Of a DNA stretch of 64,000 bases, positions 46,601 to 64,000 are shown piece after piece; the first letter of the stretch is position 1, and each line of letters begins with the position of its first letter. The position numbers were made by a program, and so were the translations under genes. Source of the DNA: Anniella stebbinsi (lineage: Eukaryota > Chordata > Lepidosauria > Squamata > Anniellidae); NCBI GenBank assembly GCA_029215795.1, contig JARDYH010000001.1, positions 9,294,001 through 9,358,000 on the forward strand, written 5' to 3'. A model generated the notes under the pieces. It had not been told where the DNA came from. It was given only the letters and a program-made list of their open reading frames with translations, and searched no databases.

Positions 46601-47727
46601 TACAAGAGCGACGTCAAGCGGTTAGTTCCGTGCCCTGAAGAAGAGCCATGTACCCCCAAAGGATTTGGGAACATGGAATAGTTTTGGGGTTTTTTGTTAA
46701 AGCTGCACAAAAAAGTAAATATTCTGCCTTCCCTGGACATTGCTGTTTTTAACAGCAGTCAGACACCAAAGGGGTGCTTGAAAGAAGACAGGCCCTATTC
46801 CTTGGGATGAGTCCTTATATAATGACAATGTACGGAGGGGTGGGCTAGATGAGGTCTGTAACTCCCCCCATGTACGCAAACTGCCTGCAGAGATAAACTT
46901 ATCTTCCTTCTATCATCTTCTAATCAGAAAGTAAAACTATTTTCATCCTACAAGGACTGTCATGTTTAATTCCCCTGCTGTTTTCCCAAGCCATTTTTAT
47001 TTGCTATTTATGATTTAAAGAAATAAACAAAACGTGGCTGCTTGCTTTAAATGGGTGGTCTTCCGCGGCGCAAACAAATGTTTGCTGCGTTCCTGGGTTG
47101 CTGTCTGTATTGATCAGTAGGAAAGTGGGATATAAATATAAATATATACTACTAAGAATACTACCAGCAGTCACAGAGTGGGAAGGAAACTGAGGGGTAA
47201 TAAATGCGTGTGTGACAGAGAAACAAACAGAAGCAATGCAATAAGTGAATGGATGGATGATCTATTACCAATCTCTCCCAAACCGAAGGCAGACACGAGA
47301 CCTGGATTCACGCGTCTTACGTGTGAATGCGGGTTTTGGGAGGGGAGGCGGGGAGAAGCGAGCCCCCGCTCTTACGTGCGAAGGGGTTATTGGTGGGGGT
47401 GGGTATGGAAGCGCCCCTGGTGTGTCTCTCTCACCTGCATCCCATGAAGACGTGGTTGGCCCACGCGTGGGAGAGCGCGAGGAGCTTCTGGAAGGAGGCG
47501 TCGAGGCCCGAGTAGCCCGGCAGGTTGCGGAGCAGGAACTGCTTGCGCAGCGCCCAGTGCCGGTCGCTCTCCTGCTTCTCGCGCCACGGCTCCAGGTCCG
47601 GCCCCGCCGCGGGGACAGCAGGAGGAGGCGGAGGAAGAGGAGGCGGCGGCGGCGGCTGGGAAGGAGGCGGCGGCGGCTGCGGGGACAAGAAATCCCCGCC
47701 GGGCACCGTCCACCCTCCGCCGGCCAT
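37862..47727 (-). CDS. NKRF: NKRF, NF-kappa-B-repressing factor, long XTBD-containing form, three coding exons
   Basis: Minus-strand exons 47727-47435, 40897-40758 and 39834-37862 splice in phase to 2406 nt, giving 801 residues. Order: proline-rich N-terminus (about 15-40), XTBD XRN2-binding domain (about 48-130, with WANHVFMGCR at the exon 1/2 join), dsRBM-like segments near 337-382, 457-523 and 562-625, G-patch at about 662-706 (GWTGGGLGKSGEGI), and R3H at about 714-774. NKRF is a nucleolar and nuclear RNA-binding protein. It recruits the 5'-3' exonuclease XRN2 and the helicase DHX15 for pre-rRNA processing and was first described as a silencer of NF-kappa-B promoters (family knowledge). 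Starting instead at Met104 in exon 2 gives 698 residues, close to the human short form (690). All splice sites are GT-AG. Confidence 0.97.
40613..40649. repeat. (CA)n microsatellite in NKRF intron 1
   Basis: About 17 CA units with one TA interruption. Confidence 0.95.
40758..40897 (-). CDS. NKRF: NKRF coding exon 2 (XTBD C-terminal half, alternative start)
   Basis: Acceptor aaatgcag, donor gtgagt. Encodes YGSQVMEKVLRMAEGINIGE and on to DDSCSR, 140 nt. The phases fit both neighbours. Met104 here is the initiator of the shorter NKRF form. Confidence 0.95.
40983..41196. mobile_element. hAT-like fold-back MITE in NKRF intron 1
   Basis: gactgcaactcccaggatg, then catgctggctggggccaatg and aaacatctgaggggcaccag. 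The left part carries a second diverged arm, so two insertions may overlap. Confidence 0.6.
41496..41625. mobile_element. 130-bp palindromic MITE in NKRF intron 1
   Basis: Ends gcgcaatcctatgaatgc and gcataggattgcgc; inner arms tagacagaaaaaggtccc and ctattttctgtcta. The whole unit can fold into one hairpin. Confidence 0.75.
42826..43011 (+). mobile_element. Palindromic MITE (42913-43011) plus associated repeat segment
   Basis: The MITE has TIRs ggccgtgttcagaagac and gtcttctgaacagggcc with AAT on both sides, and inner ccttaaaccacggtg arms. The 86 bp to its left recur beside the same MITE end at 35.6 kb. Related ends occur near 50350-50390. Confidence 0.75.
43375..43700 (-). mobile_element. L2-like LINE 3' end in NKRF intron 1
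   Basis: An A-rich 3' region, then ccaaggggaaggcattccac, shared with other L2-like tails here. Confidence 0.6.
43775..44362 (+). mobile_element. CR1 LINE 3' fragment in NKRF intron 1
   Basis: ggcaacctggagcgatccag at the start, cactgtgtggaacagaatgc and gattagatggacctttggtt at the 3' end. It faces another CR1 tail at 44374. Confidence 0.75.
44374..44524 (-). mobile_element. CR1 LINE 3' end, reverse orientation
   Basis: gagccctgctggatcagacc, then caatggccaaccagctgttg, to ttccccagcaactggtgac. Confidence 0.8.
44528..44700 (+). mobile_element. Long hairpin plus Penelope-like or retrozyme-like tail
   Basis: Arms of 27 nt with one mismatch and an 8-nt loop (44528-44589) precede CTGAAGA (44613-44619) and GAAAC (44643-44647), then an aataaat tail. 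This arrangement resembles 3' parts of Penelope-like elements carrying decayed hammerhead motifs. The assignment is tentative. Confidence 0.4.
45238..45300 (+). repeat. tRNA-derived SINE fragment
   Basis: cagctcagagcaccaacttt then gcagaaagtcccagattcac, a degraded head of the family at 57463. Confidence 0.45.
45303..45600. mobile_element. Two hAT-like fold-back MITEs in NKRF intron 1
   Basis: Copies at about 45303-45425 and 45480-45600, each with tccagctgttttggact or ccggatgttttggacaac arms facing the complementary arm. Confidence 0.65.
46150..46445. mobile_element. hAT-like MITE interrupted by an L2-like 3' end
   Basis: Outer arms gagcaacttctggccctcc and ggccacaagttgcctaccc. Inside, 46200-46376 is an L2-like 3' end (gttttatgtgcttttaatc, ctgttccccgcctcaatcc, tail (ATT)n) flanked by TATTGG on both sides. 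Confidence 0.75.
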
Positions 47728-48240
47728 GGGCTGGGCTGGGCTCGGCCGGCCGGCCTGGTGGGAGAGGGCCAACCGTACCCGGCGTGCCGAGCTAGCGGAG
47801 GGTGGCACACAGGATGGGGCTTGCTCAGCGGCCGGATCCGGATCCGGATCCAGAAAGGAGCAGGGGGGACGCGTTCACACGTGCAGGCGCCCGTGTCGTG
47901 TCGTGTCGTGCCGTCGTCCCCCTTTCTCTTTCGCGCTCGCGCGCGCCGCTCCCCACCTGACTACAATGTAACCTCTTTTTTTTCTCTCTCTCTCTCTCCT
48001 TGTTACATTCGGCTCACGTGGGTGGAATGGAACGTCCAAGGCGCGCGAGATTTCCCGGCAGGCCGGCCCATGTGGCGGTAGCCGCGTCCGGGTGAGGGGA
48101 GGCGGCGCAGCGCCACCTGGCGGCGGGGAGGACCCGGGAGTGGGGCCGCCGGAGCCGCGCGCGCGCTTTCCCTCCTGCGGGTTTCAAGAAGAACGGCTCG
48201 GGATGGAAGAGTCCAAGGGAGAGAAAGGGGGGGGGGGACG
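47260..48240 (-). promoter_or_regulatory. NKRF: CpG-island promoter of NKRF
   Basis: Dense CpG sequence over exon 1 and upstream, including a cgcgctcgcgcgcgccgc run near 47932, a triplicated GGATCC at 47834-47850 and a (TGTCG)n tract at about 47890-47910. It ends abruptly near 48.24 kb in a G run. A CpG island here supports exon 1 as a genuine first exon. The transcription start is not resolved. Confidence 0.75.
47435..47727 (-). CDS. NKRF: NKRF coding exon 1 (XTBD N-terminal half)
   Basis: ATG at 47727-47725 begins MAGGGWTVPGG. The exon carries poly-proline tracts and then HWALRKQFLLRN and LSHAWANHVFMGC, the signature shared with CDKN2AIP and CDKN2AIPNL. Donor gtgaga. The open frame continues upstream to a GTG at 47808 without a stop or another ATG, so this is the first AUG I can justify. 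Confidence 0.9.
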
Positions 48241-48309
48241 GAACGGAGGTATTGAATGGGCTGTACCATTCGGGTTCGTAGCTGAAGGATGCCTGGGTTT
48301 TTTTAAAAA

Positions 48310-48430
48310 AATCTCTCATTCCTTCATTTTTTACATTTCTATACTGCCCAATAGCCAAACCTCGGTAAATAAAATAAAAAAAACTACCTAAAACCCCTAA
48401 AAATACATAATATGAAACCAATGTACAAAA
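48310..48430 (-). mobile_element. L2-like 3' end fragment
   Basis: atttctatactgcccaatag followed by an A-rich stretch, matching the terminal sequence of the element at 22806-23525. Confidence 0.5.
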
Positions 48431-48524
48431 ATTATAGTAATTTTGAAATACAACTATTATAACCAAAAATAAAACTGTAACAGAAATATATAACACAAGC
48501 ACATAGTTCAATTATGGAATTTGC

Positions 48525-48815
48525 GACTGCAAGATGTAGCGATGGCCACCAGTTTGGATGGCTTTAAAAGGGGGTTGCATAAATTCCTGGAGGAGAAGGC
48601 TATCAATGGCTACTAGTCCTGGTGGCTATGTGCTACCTCCAGTATCAGAGGCAGTAAGCTTGTGTGCCCCAGTTGCTGGGGAACATGGGTGGGAGGATGC
48701 TGTTGCATCCATGTCCTGCTTGTGGGTTTCTGGTCAACAGCTGTTGTTGGCCATTGTGTGAGCAGAGTTCTGGACTAGATGGACCCTTGGTCTCATCCAG
48801 CAGGGTTCCTCTTAG
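48525..48815 (+). mobile_element. CR1 LINE 3' end
   Basis: ggctttaaaagggggttgca, ggctatcaatggctactag, to ctagatggacccttggtct. It abuts a MITE at 48817. Confidence 0.85.
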
Positions 48816-48816
48816 G

Positions 48817-49135
48817 TAGGTTGACCATCTGAAAAGGAGGACAGGGCTCATGTAACTTTAACAGTTGTAGAGAAAAGAGAATTTCAGCCAGTGTCATTTG
48901 TATGCAATTAGTTCCTGGTGAAATTCCCTCTTCATCACAACTGTTAAAGTTGCAGGGGCCCTGCCTTCTTTTGTATCTGGTCACTCTAGTATAGTGCCTG
49001 CACCTTTAACTGTTGTGATGAAGAGGGAATTTCACCAGGGACTAATTGCATACAATGAGACCGGCTGAAATTCCCTTTTCTCTACAACTGTTAAAGTTAC
49101 ATGAACCCTGTCCTCCTTTTCAGATGGTCAGCCTA
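48817..49135 (-). mobile_element. Compound 320-bp MITE (copy 1)
   Basis: TA-flanked, ends ggttgaccatctgaaaagg and cttttcagatggtcagcc. Two inverted half-units share ggaatttcaccaggaactaa-type sequence. Internal ggtcactcta marks the junction. TA target suggests Tc1/mariner type. Confidence 0.75.
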
Positions 49136-49351
49136 TGATATTCCCTCTTCATCACAACAGTTAAAGTTGTAGGCACTATGCTAGAGTGACCATATGCAAA
49201 AGAAGGCCGGACCCCTGCAACTTTAGTTGTGATGAAGAAGGAATTTCACCAGGAACTAATTGCATACAAATGACACCGGCTGAAATTCCCTTTTCTCTAC
49301 AACTGTTAAAGTTACATGAGCCTTGTCCTCCTTTTCATATGGTCAGCCTAA
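49136..49351 (+). mobile_element. Compound MITE (copy 2, left-truncated)
   Basis: A partial left half (attccctcttcatcacaac) joins tagagtgaccatatgcaaaa and a full right half ending atatggtcagccta. It directly abuts copy 1 in the opposite orientation. Confidence 0.72.
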
Positions 49352-49435
49352 AGCCTTAGGTTCATAAATATAAACATCATGCCTTTCCCTCAAAGTGCTC
49401 AAGAGACATTTGTAAGTTCTTTCCCTCCACACACA

Positions 49436-49545
49436 TTTATCCTCACAACAACCCTGTGAAGTGGGTTAAGGCCAAAAGAAAGAAAATGAGAGAGTCTGGC
49501 CCAAGGCTTAATGGGGATTAGAACCAGGATTTCTGCTGCTAGTGC
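49436..49545 (-). mobile_element. MIR/Sauria-like SINE fragment
   Basis: tcctcacaacaaccctgtga followed by gagagtctggcccaaggct and attagaaccaggatttctg, a SINE body in reverse orientation. Family uncertain. Confidence 0.5.
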
Positions 49546-49549
49546 AACA

Positions 49550-51180
49550 ATTCAGGGGTGGATAGCCTTTTTTCTGCTGAAGGCCATATTCCCTTTGGTG
49601 TAAATCGGTGAGATGGCACACTGGCGGTGGCCACCCCTTCTCTCTCTCTCTCTCATCCCCTTTTCTCTTTTTCTGACAGCCCCCCTCTGCTCCCTCTGGG
49701 TTTCCATCACCCCTATGAAATTTGGCTGACCCCCCCCCCCGCTCAAATCACAGCATTGCACTTTTTAATGCTTCCCCCTTTAAAAGCAAAATAAGGGGAA
49801 CCTGCAAACAGAAAATCAGAACATTCGATGAAAAGGTTTCCCATCTGAGCTGGCTTCCATTTTTTCCATGGATTTTTTTATTGTAGAGAACCATCGAAAA
49901 ATATGTCATAAACTCTGCACCCCTGTATATCCTAATGCTTCTGCATGCTACCCCATCATTCTGCTGCATGTATAGATCATGCCCACTGATGCAGATTGGT
50001 TGGGGGACTCCTGCCCTCTAACAAAAAGTTCTCAGAGCAGTTCACAAGACAAAAGGTAAAAAACAAGAATAACAATATCTAAAATGCCAAGGAGAAGTAT
50101 CTAATATCCCTGGTGTCAAAAAGGTAGTAATAGGGTGGGTGCCAGGTCAGCCTCCTGACAGGGTGGGATGGGGGGCTGGAATTCCATAAACCAGGTGCCA
50201 CAAGTAATCTTACTCAAGGCCAGCCAAGTTATTTTGACACCCAAGGCTGAAAACCCACACAACCCACGACTGTGGTTGGTGAGTGAACAGGGTTTAGCAA
50301 AATGCATCGCACAATACACCTTAAACTGTGCTGCTTAAACAAAAGCATTAACCAGCAGGGTTTAAGGTGTCTTCTGAACAAGCCCATTGCCTTTAATTGA
50401 TTGCAGATGATAAAGGTATTCCTCACCTTACTTCTTCCCAACCCCCCCTCCCCTTCCCGGTACCATGCTTTAGCATGGTAAAATTCAAGGGATGAACTTT
50501 TATCCTCAGGTAAAGTTTCCCCTTGCAAGTAGAAGACAACTGGAAAGCAGCCACTGAGAACAGCTCTTTGCACCCTTGATGTCTGAACGTGAGACACAAG
50601 CATGTCATTAACAGGAGGCCCCGGGCAGATCTCGGATCACCATGGAGGCCCATGTTGGGCGCAAGTTACTCTTACTGCTGTCGGTGTTTGAGGGGTATGA
50701 AATGGCTGTAGTGTTTCTCTACAAAACTAAAAGGTAACTTTTGGCAGAACACATGCTCAACCTTCAAGAATTTCGGAATGCTATAATTACCATAGAGAAG
50801 ACAAGTAGTTTATTGTGACAATGTTTAACGGTATCAACTGATTAAGTCTTAACAGTGCAATCTTAAGCATTTTTACTTCAGAAATAAGCCTCAGTAGGCT
50901 TAATGGAACTTAATCGCTAATATGCACTTAGGATTCCATTGTAAGTCGACCAAAGTGTTTTAAACTGTGGGATCAATTAAAACTGCATGTATTTGCAATT
51001 ACTAAAATAGTTTTGAAGAGGGGAAAATGACAATGTTTTAAAGGTATATGTTGCAGGAATCACAGACTTCGAAGTCCATCCTGCATGAATAGAGAGAATG
51101 TTTCCTCTAAGATTGTGGCTGTAACCTGCAGTTTTTATATGCATATTACAAACTATTAAATATTGTAATTGTTGTAGATC
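49550..51180. other. Intergenic sequence between NKRF and SEPTIN6
   Basis: No gene seen. A possible reverse L2-like tail lies at 50020-50240, a MITE end at about 50340-50390 (ggtgtcttctgaac) and a palindromic repeat scrap at 50848-50945. The remainder is unassigned. Confidence 0.5.
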
Positions 51181-51185
51181 ACAAG

Positions 51186-51815
<630 letters not shown>

Positions 51816-52035
51816 TATGTAGATATTGCCAGATTCCCTGGGATGCCATTTTAGTCAATTAAAAAAGGGGGTTAATCAACTTATATGGCCATTCCATTAA
51901 AAATTAAAGCCCAAATATTGTTTGAAATACAATGTGGATTGATAGTATGTATTCATGTTTGACTATATGCATGTTTCAAAAGTACCATGTAATAATATGA
52001 AACAAAAGAATGACAAGACACTGTAGTGTACAAGG

Positions 52036-52041
52036 TTTATT
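52036..52041 (-). terminator. SEPTIN6: Candidate distal poly(A) signal of SEPTIN6
   Basis: AATAAA on the minus strand, with a second copy 64 nt upstream at 52100-52105. Two closely spaced hexamers at the edge of a non-repetitive block suggest a transcript end. Confidence 0.4.
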
Positions 52042-53795
52042 TAAGAGATTGCAGAAACAAATAATCACCAGGGAACACCAAGTTTTGGGAGGGTCACTTT
52101 TTATTGAAAATTGACAACATTAGAAAGGTATCAAGCTCAACAGTGCTGGTTCTTTCATGTGGGTCATGTAAAGAGATACTGAGTGCAGCTGTCAAATCAC
52201 AATTCTTGTTTGTAAAGAAACCAAAAAAAGGTGTTTAAAAAAAGAGACGGAGAAAGAGAGAGTGAAAGAGACGGGAGAACGAAGTTCTGGGAAACAGACC
52301 CCCATGCAGTGAATGTTCCAAAAAAGTTCCAAACGTGGTCAGAAAATGCATTTTTCAGGGCAGCAACACGTGACTTGCGTGATATCGTTGAAAACAAAAT
52401 GACCAATTACTAACAAGTTTCTCCACAACCTTGATATTGATAACAGAAAAGGCGTTTTTGCAACCCAGTATGATTTCAAGGAGGGTTGAACTTTTGGGAT
52501 TAAATTTACCACAGTAATAATACTTAGTCTTTATACAATGCTTCCCCACCACCACCACCCCCTGCCCAGTGCTCAAAGGGCTTGACATATTTTATCGCGG
52601 TAATCTTTAGAACATCCCTATAAGATGGGCCAGTATGATTATTCCTAGACTGGGAGAGTCAGGCAACTAAAGCTGATCACAGCTCTCTCTCTCAGCCACC
52701 ATGATGCACTGGTCTGCAATAAATTTAGTGGGAGTTTCGTAACAGTTGCATTAGAAATACTACTCAATGGAGCCGATTACTTTTTACTGAAATGGCAGAG
52801 GTTATCTATGATCCCAATGAAAAATATACTTTCCCCTCCCTTTACCCTTACCCCCACTGCCCATTACTTCAGTGTTAAAATTAAATATTCCTCAGAGGTA
52901 GCAAAGTCACTAGTTTCTCTGTTTGCTGTTCATTGCATAAAACAGGTTTGTTTTTTTAATCCACGCAAACCAATGAAGTAGCACAATTTTTTCCACAGAT
53001 ACTTTAAAAACACCCATATTTATATTGAGGCAAAAGAGGAAGGAAATATTTTTTAAAAAACAAACAAACCAAAAATGCCTGTCTCAACGTCATTTGGCTA
53101 CGTCGTTAATTTGTCCGCCATCTCTTGGTTGCTCCTTGAACCCTTTAACCAATACGTAGATGCTTGTCGTCCGATATTTTCCCCGTCTTGTCGCGTCAAC
53201 CGCAAGATGCCTCAGCTTTAAAACACACCCCATGCACATCAGAAAAATGGGAAAATAAACCAAACCAAGTCTTTCCAAATATCTGAAGACTTACTCATTC
53301 CTCCCCCTCCCTCTCCCGAGCAGGGTGGGTATCCCTATACGTTTCCTCAAGTGGAAATCTTCTCCCTCAGACATAATGCAGCAGGTGGAGAGAGATTAGA
53401 AAAAACTAGAGAGAGAAACAGAGAGGGAGAGAGAAAGGGAAAGAGAAAAAAACACATATCATCAATTAAAAAGCCAGGGAGAGGGGATGCATTCAAAGAA
53501 AAAGCAGAAAACAGATCACAGGACACAATCAAATCAAGTGAGAGGAGACATGAATTGATCAATGCATGTGCTACAATTAGGGTCTCAAACAGAGCAGCAC
53601 AGATGCATCAGGGGAAGTCAAACACATTACATATTTGAAAGCAACACGTATTATTGTAGGATTATGGCTGCAACCACATTAACAAAATCCATGCAAGCAG
53701 ATTTTTTAAAAAAATAAAATAGTTCCCCCCCCCCCCAGATCAGTGCAAACATTCAGAGGATGGTAAGAAAGAATGGTTGGATCAGACCCCTGTGG

Positions 53796-53811
53796 GGGGG
53801 GGGGGGGGGGT
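53796..53811. repeat. Poly-G run
   Basis: About 16-17 consecutive G. Length may be affected by sequencing. Confidence 0.8.
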
Positions 53812-53884
53812 TGCCCCCAGCACCTGGAATTCAGAGGCATGCTGCTCCTGAAGTTAGATGTTCCATCAAAGTTCCATGATGAAA

Positions 53885-53885
53885 G

Positions 53886-53933
<48 letters not shown>
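53885..53933. repeat. (AAT)n microsatellite
   Basis: About 16 AAT units within the presumed SEPTIN6 3' UTR, next to a partial Sauria SINE. Confidence 0.95.
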
Positions 53934-53935
<2 letters not shown>

Positions 53936-53939
53936 CCCC

Positions 53940-54065
53940 CTCTCCCCTTTCTGAATTGCATACTGGCTTTTGTTATTGCTTAACCTACCTTACAGGATTG
54001 TTGTGAAAATAAAACGGAACACACACAATCCTGTATGCATGTCTTGAGCTTTTGGGAGGAAAGAA
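53940..54065 (+). mobile_element. Partial Sauria SINE
   Basis: taacctaccttacaggattg, then gtcttgagcttttgggagg, matching the 3' half of the copy at 30706-30955. Confidence 0.6.
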
Positions 54066-55734
54066 CAAAAATGAAAACCACATAAATGGATGCAGCTCTT
54101 GTTCATTTCAGTGGGGCTAGCAGGAGAGAAGATCCTAGTGGGTTGTGTCCCATGAATCAGATCTGCCTGCCAACATCCACTTGGAGGAGATGTGCTTTCT
54201 TTTGATAACAAACCAGGGAACCAGTTGGTATTATTAAAGGTGCTCTGGATTTTGAGCCTTCTATTCATCTAGCTGAACCACCAGTAAGAGGCATGAGCAC
54301 CTAGATTCAGAACTTCTGTCATGATCACACCCTTCCTCGTTGTCACATTTAAAATCTCGTGAAACATTTGGTGAATCTGGAACATATTTTTTTTCCACCC
54401 AAAAGAGATTTTGAATCCACGACTGTACAAAGGATAAAGAGCCTTCTGCAACTCCTGTGACCCGACCATTCAAGATAGGAACTCCTTTCAAAATATATAA
54501 TTCTAAGAGGTCATTTGCAAATCAATAAAAGAAATGCACTAGTATGCTAATATGTTTCTTTTTTTAAAAAAACAAACCTGATCTAAGCAGAAATTGTGGA
54601 GGCCCCTGCCTCTTCCACAGCCCCATAAATATAGTTGTTTGTGAACAACACTCTTGTTTTTTTGAATACGCATCTGCTGAGGAACGCACCAGAGTGAGCT
54701 AACCACTCCTGAAGTTCCAGTATACCTGCTTTTCCAGGTGGTGTGATCAGCAAAGAATCAAGAGGGAAAAAGCGTATTATTCATTACCGCCTATAAAAAC
54801 AGAATCCAATGTACAAGCAACATTTAGTTAGTTAACTACTCTCGCCACTCCAGCGTTTAACTAAGGTAGTGGTGTTGTCTTTTAAAACGGAACAAAAACA
54901 ATACCTGCGGGTCACGGTCAGCATGGGTTTTTTTTTTTTGCCAGTAAAAAAAGGTAAACATTTTTTAAAAACTTACTGGAAAGTAAGAACTGACATTTTA
55001 TTCACTGGAGTGGGGGGGGGGAGGGGAATAAAATAATTTTAAGAGTATCAGCCCAGGACCACATCTTGTCTGCCCTCTTCCCATGACACCCTCAAAATCC
55101 CGATTATACCTTCCAACCCAAAAAGATTGGAGAGACTTGTCATAGGGACTCTGTTCCGCTGGGCCTTTTCAAAGCCACCATTTGGCACAGGCATGGATTA
55201 AGGCTCAAGCCCCACAATGAGGGAGGGGATGGGGTTTGGATGCACTGCCTCATTAAGTTATACTGCTGAAATGAAGAGCGGTTGTGGGGGGTGGGGGGGT
55301 CGGTAAACAGGAGTGGATTTTGTGTGGAAGGACTGCGACCTCCATTCAGTTCTGGCCCTCAAAACAAATTCCTGGGCTCAGATCTCTTTATGTCTTATTG
55401 TGTGTCTTTTGAACCAGGCTGCGATGAGCGGATCTCAGCGTTCTCATAAAAACGACACAGTACATTCTGTAGGCCCACCCCCCTGCACTACAATCTAGGT
55501 GGCAATTCTTGGAGCCAGTATGATCACAACCCTTCCTTCAATCCCAACGCAGACTCTGATGGAGCTACAGTTTATTGGAAACGAGGAACTACCAACAAGA
55601 ACAGGAGCTTCGTCCTGGACTTTTCCTCCCTCTCTAACATGGAGCAAAATTCGCCCCATGTCCTGACATCTGACAAGAGTTTTCCTGCCCTGCATCAATT
55701 GGCAACAGCAGTCCTGTGTTTATCACAGTTCACT

Positions 55735-56060
55735 GTTTAATGTTGTTATTGTTTTAAGTTTAATATCCTGCCTTATCGTGGGCAGTTTACAAATTAAAAA
55801 CAAAAACAAATCCAAAAAGAAATACAAATAAACATGACGATAGATTTAAAAAATCCAATAGCACTAGAAACAGAGCTTAAAGACTTTAACATGCCTGGCC
55901 AAATAAAAGGGTATTTACCTGGCATAGAAACCACATCAGAATTCTGCACCTGGCAAACTTTCCTGAGCAGAGCATTCCAAATCTATTCCTAGGGGGTTAG
56001 GGAGAGGTGCCACAACCAAAAAGGCCCTCTCCCTGCTTGTCACCTGCTTAACCTCAGATG
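55735..56060 (-). mobile_element. L2-like LINE 3' end
   Basis: taatatcctgccttatcgtg, then an A-rich stretch, then aaaaaggccctctccctgc, the pattern of the other L2-like tails. Confidence 0.55.
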
Positions 56061-56796
56061 GTTTGGGTCCCCTGGAGAATGGCCTCAGGAGGTTAATGTG
56101 GCAGCAGACAGACCCTACTTTAGCTCTGGGGATTATGGGAGCTGTAGTCCAAAACGCTGGGAGGGAGCCAAGTCAAGGAAAGCTGCTCTACTTTCTAGTT
56201 CCACCCTTTCTTTACCTGGAGGCAATTGCATATATGGAATTCACCACTGCTGCACAACTGAGCCTAGGACAGCCTTGTATTTTTTTTTTCATGGTAGCCA
56301 TGAGCGACAAGGAATTAAGGCAGGTGAATAAGTAGGCTGGCGGAAAAGGGACGAAGTGCCTCAGTTTCTCCTCTGCAGCCAACATAGAAACTAAACAGGC
56401 TGCCTGAGAATAAATGCCTCCCTTTTTTTCCAAGCAAGGGCCGGAGTTCCCTATCCGTATTCCTCCGCCAGATTCCGGGAGGCTAGTAAACATTTTTGCA
56501 AGCAGTAACTTTTGGGGGGTTCTTTACAAGGCTGGCCTAGGATGGTATCCTAAAGACATTCTGCAGTGTGCAAAAAAAAAAAAAAAAAAAGATCAGTACT
56601 CTTCTTCCGCACAGTTTACAAGGCACACACCATTATACAGCCAAAAAAATAATAATTTAAAGAAAAATCAGATACTGATTATGAAGAATATGAATCTAGA
56701 TTTATCATTGGTGGAAGCATCGTGAGAAGGCCATGGCTGAACGGAAGCGTATTAAATAATGAAGGTCCAATTCCAGCTCAGTGTACTCAAGGGAAA

Positions 56797-63778
<6,982 letters not shown>

Positions 63779-64000
63779 CTAGCACGACAGAGCGGGAGAG
63801 AGGGCGACAAAACAAGATTTCAAAGGGAAGAGATAGAAGGGAGGACTCAATGGATCAAGTGTCGTGCATGCAATAAAAATAACTACTAATGTCTTGAGTC
63901 TACAAATCTACATTCATGATTATGCTGAACTGTATGAAACAGGATCTCTAATTAGTCGCTTCCACAGAACCTGGGTTTTCATTAAATAATAAATGTTGCA

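Larger units (their letters stand above)
52020..56796 (-). other. SEPTIN6: Presumed SEPTIN6 3' UTR
   Basis: After the TAA at 56797 the minus strand runs about 4.8 kb, largely free of LINE and MITE cover, to reverse-strand AATAAA signals at 52100-52105 and 52036-52041. It contains an L2-like 3' end (55735-56060), a partial SINE (53940-54065) and simple repeats. The extent is inferred; a shorter 3' UTR with an unrelated block to the left is possible. Confidence 0.45.

Noticed and set aside
47245..48081. 278-residue plus-strand ORF and 181-residue minus-strand ORF over the NKRF promoter
   Set aside because: Products of CpG-island composition. The true coding frame here is the XTBD frame with conserved motifs and splice site.

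Overview
This is vertebrate nuclear DNA, most likely from a squamate reptile (lizard or snake). Three spliced genes sit in a dense mosaic of CR1 and L2-like LINE fragments, tRNA-derived SINEs (one a good match to what I know as Sauria SINE) and many short terminal-inverted-repeat or fold-back elements (MITEs). The genes and their order match human Xq24: UBE2A (+), NKRF (-), SEPTIN6 (-). In squamates this block need not be sex-linked. The species call is an inference from repeat types.

Layout. 1-23.9 kb: intergenic repeats with no gene recognised. STEEP1, the neighbour expected on this side in human, was not found. It holds CR1 pieces, a reverse-transcriptase relic at 20.3-21.8 kb, a roughly 45-bp minisatellite at 19.7-19.9 kb, and several MITEs, two of them unusually rich in CpG. 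23.9-34.2 kb: UBE2A, complete, with a CpG-island promoter, six coding exons (152 codons), a short upstream ORF and a 1.2-kb 3' UTR. 34.2-37.4 kb: convergent intergenic gap. 37.4-48.2 kb: NKRF on the minus strand, with three coding exons that splice to an 801-residue protein. The first exon lies 6.5 kb upstream of the second in a CpG island and supplies an XRN2-binding (XTBD) domain. 48.2-52.0 kb: intergenic MITEs and CR1. 52.0-64.0 kb: 3' part of SEPTIN6 (minus strand), with two coiled-coil exons, a short terminal coding exon and a long presumed 3' UTR.

The three genes do unrelated jobs: ubiquitin conjugation in DNA-damage tolerance and chromatin, nucleolar RNA processing and transcriptional repression, and the septin cytoskeleton. 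They are linked only by conserved synteny. I saw no new multi-gene system. The observations most worth follow-up are the intact XTBD first exon of NKRF, nested and compound MITEs that give relative insertion dates, the CpG-rich transposons, and an inverted sequence pair bracketing NKRF.
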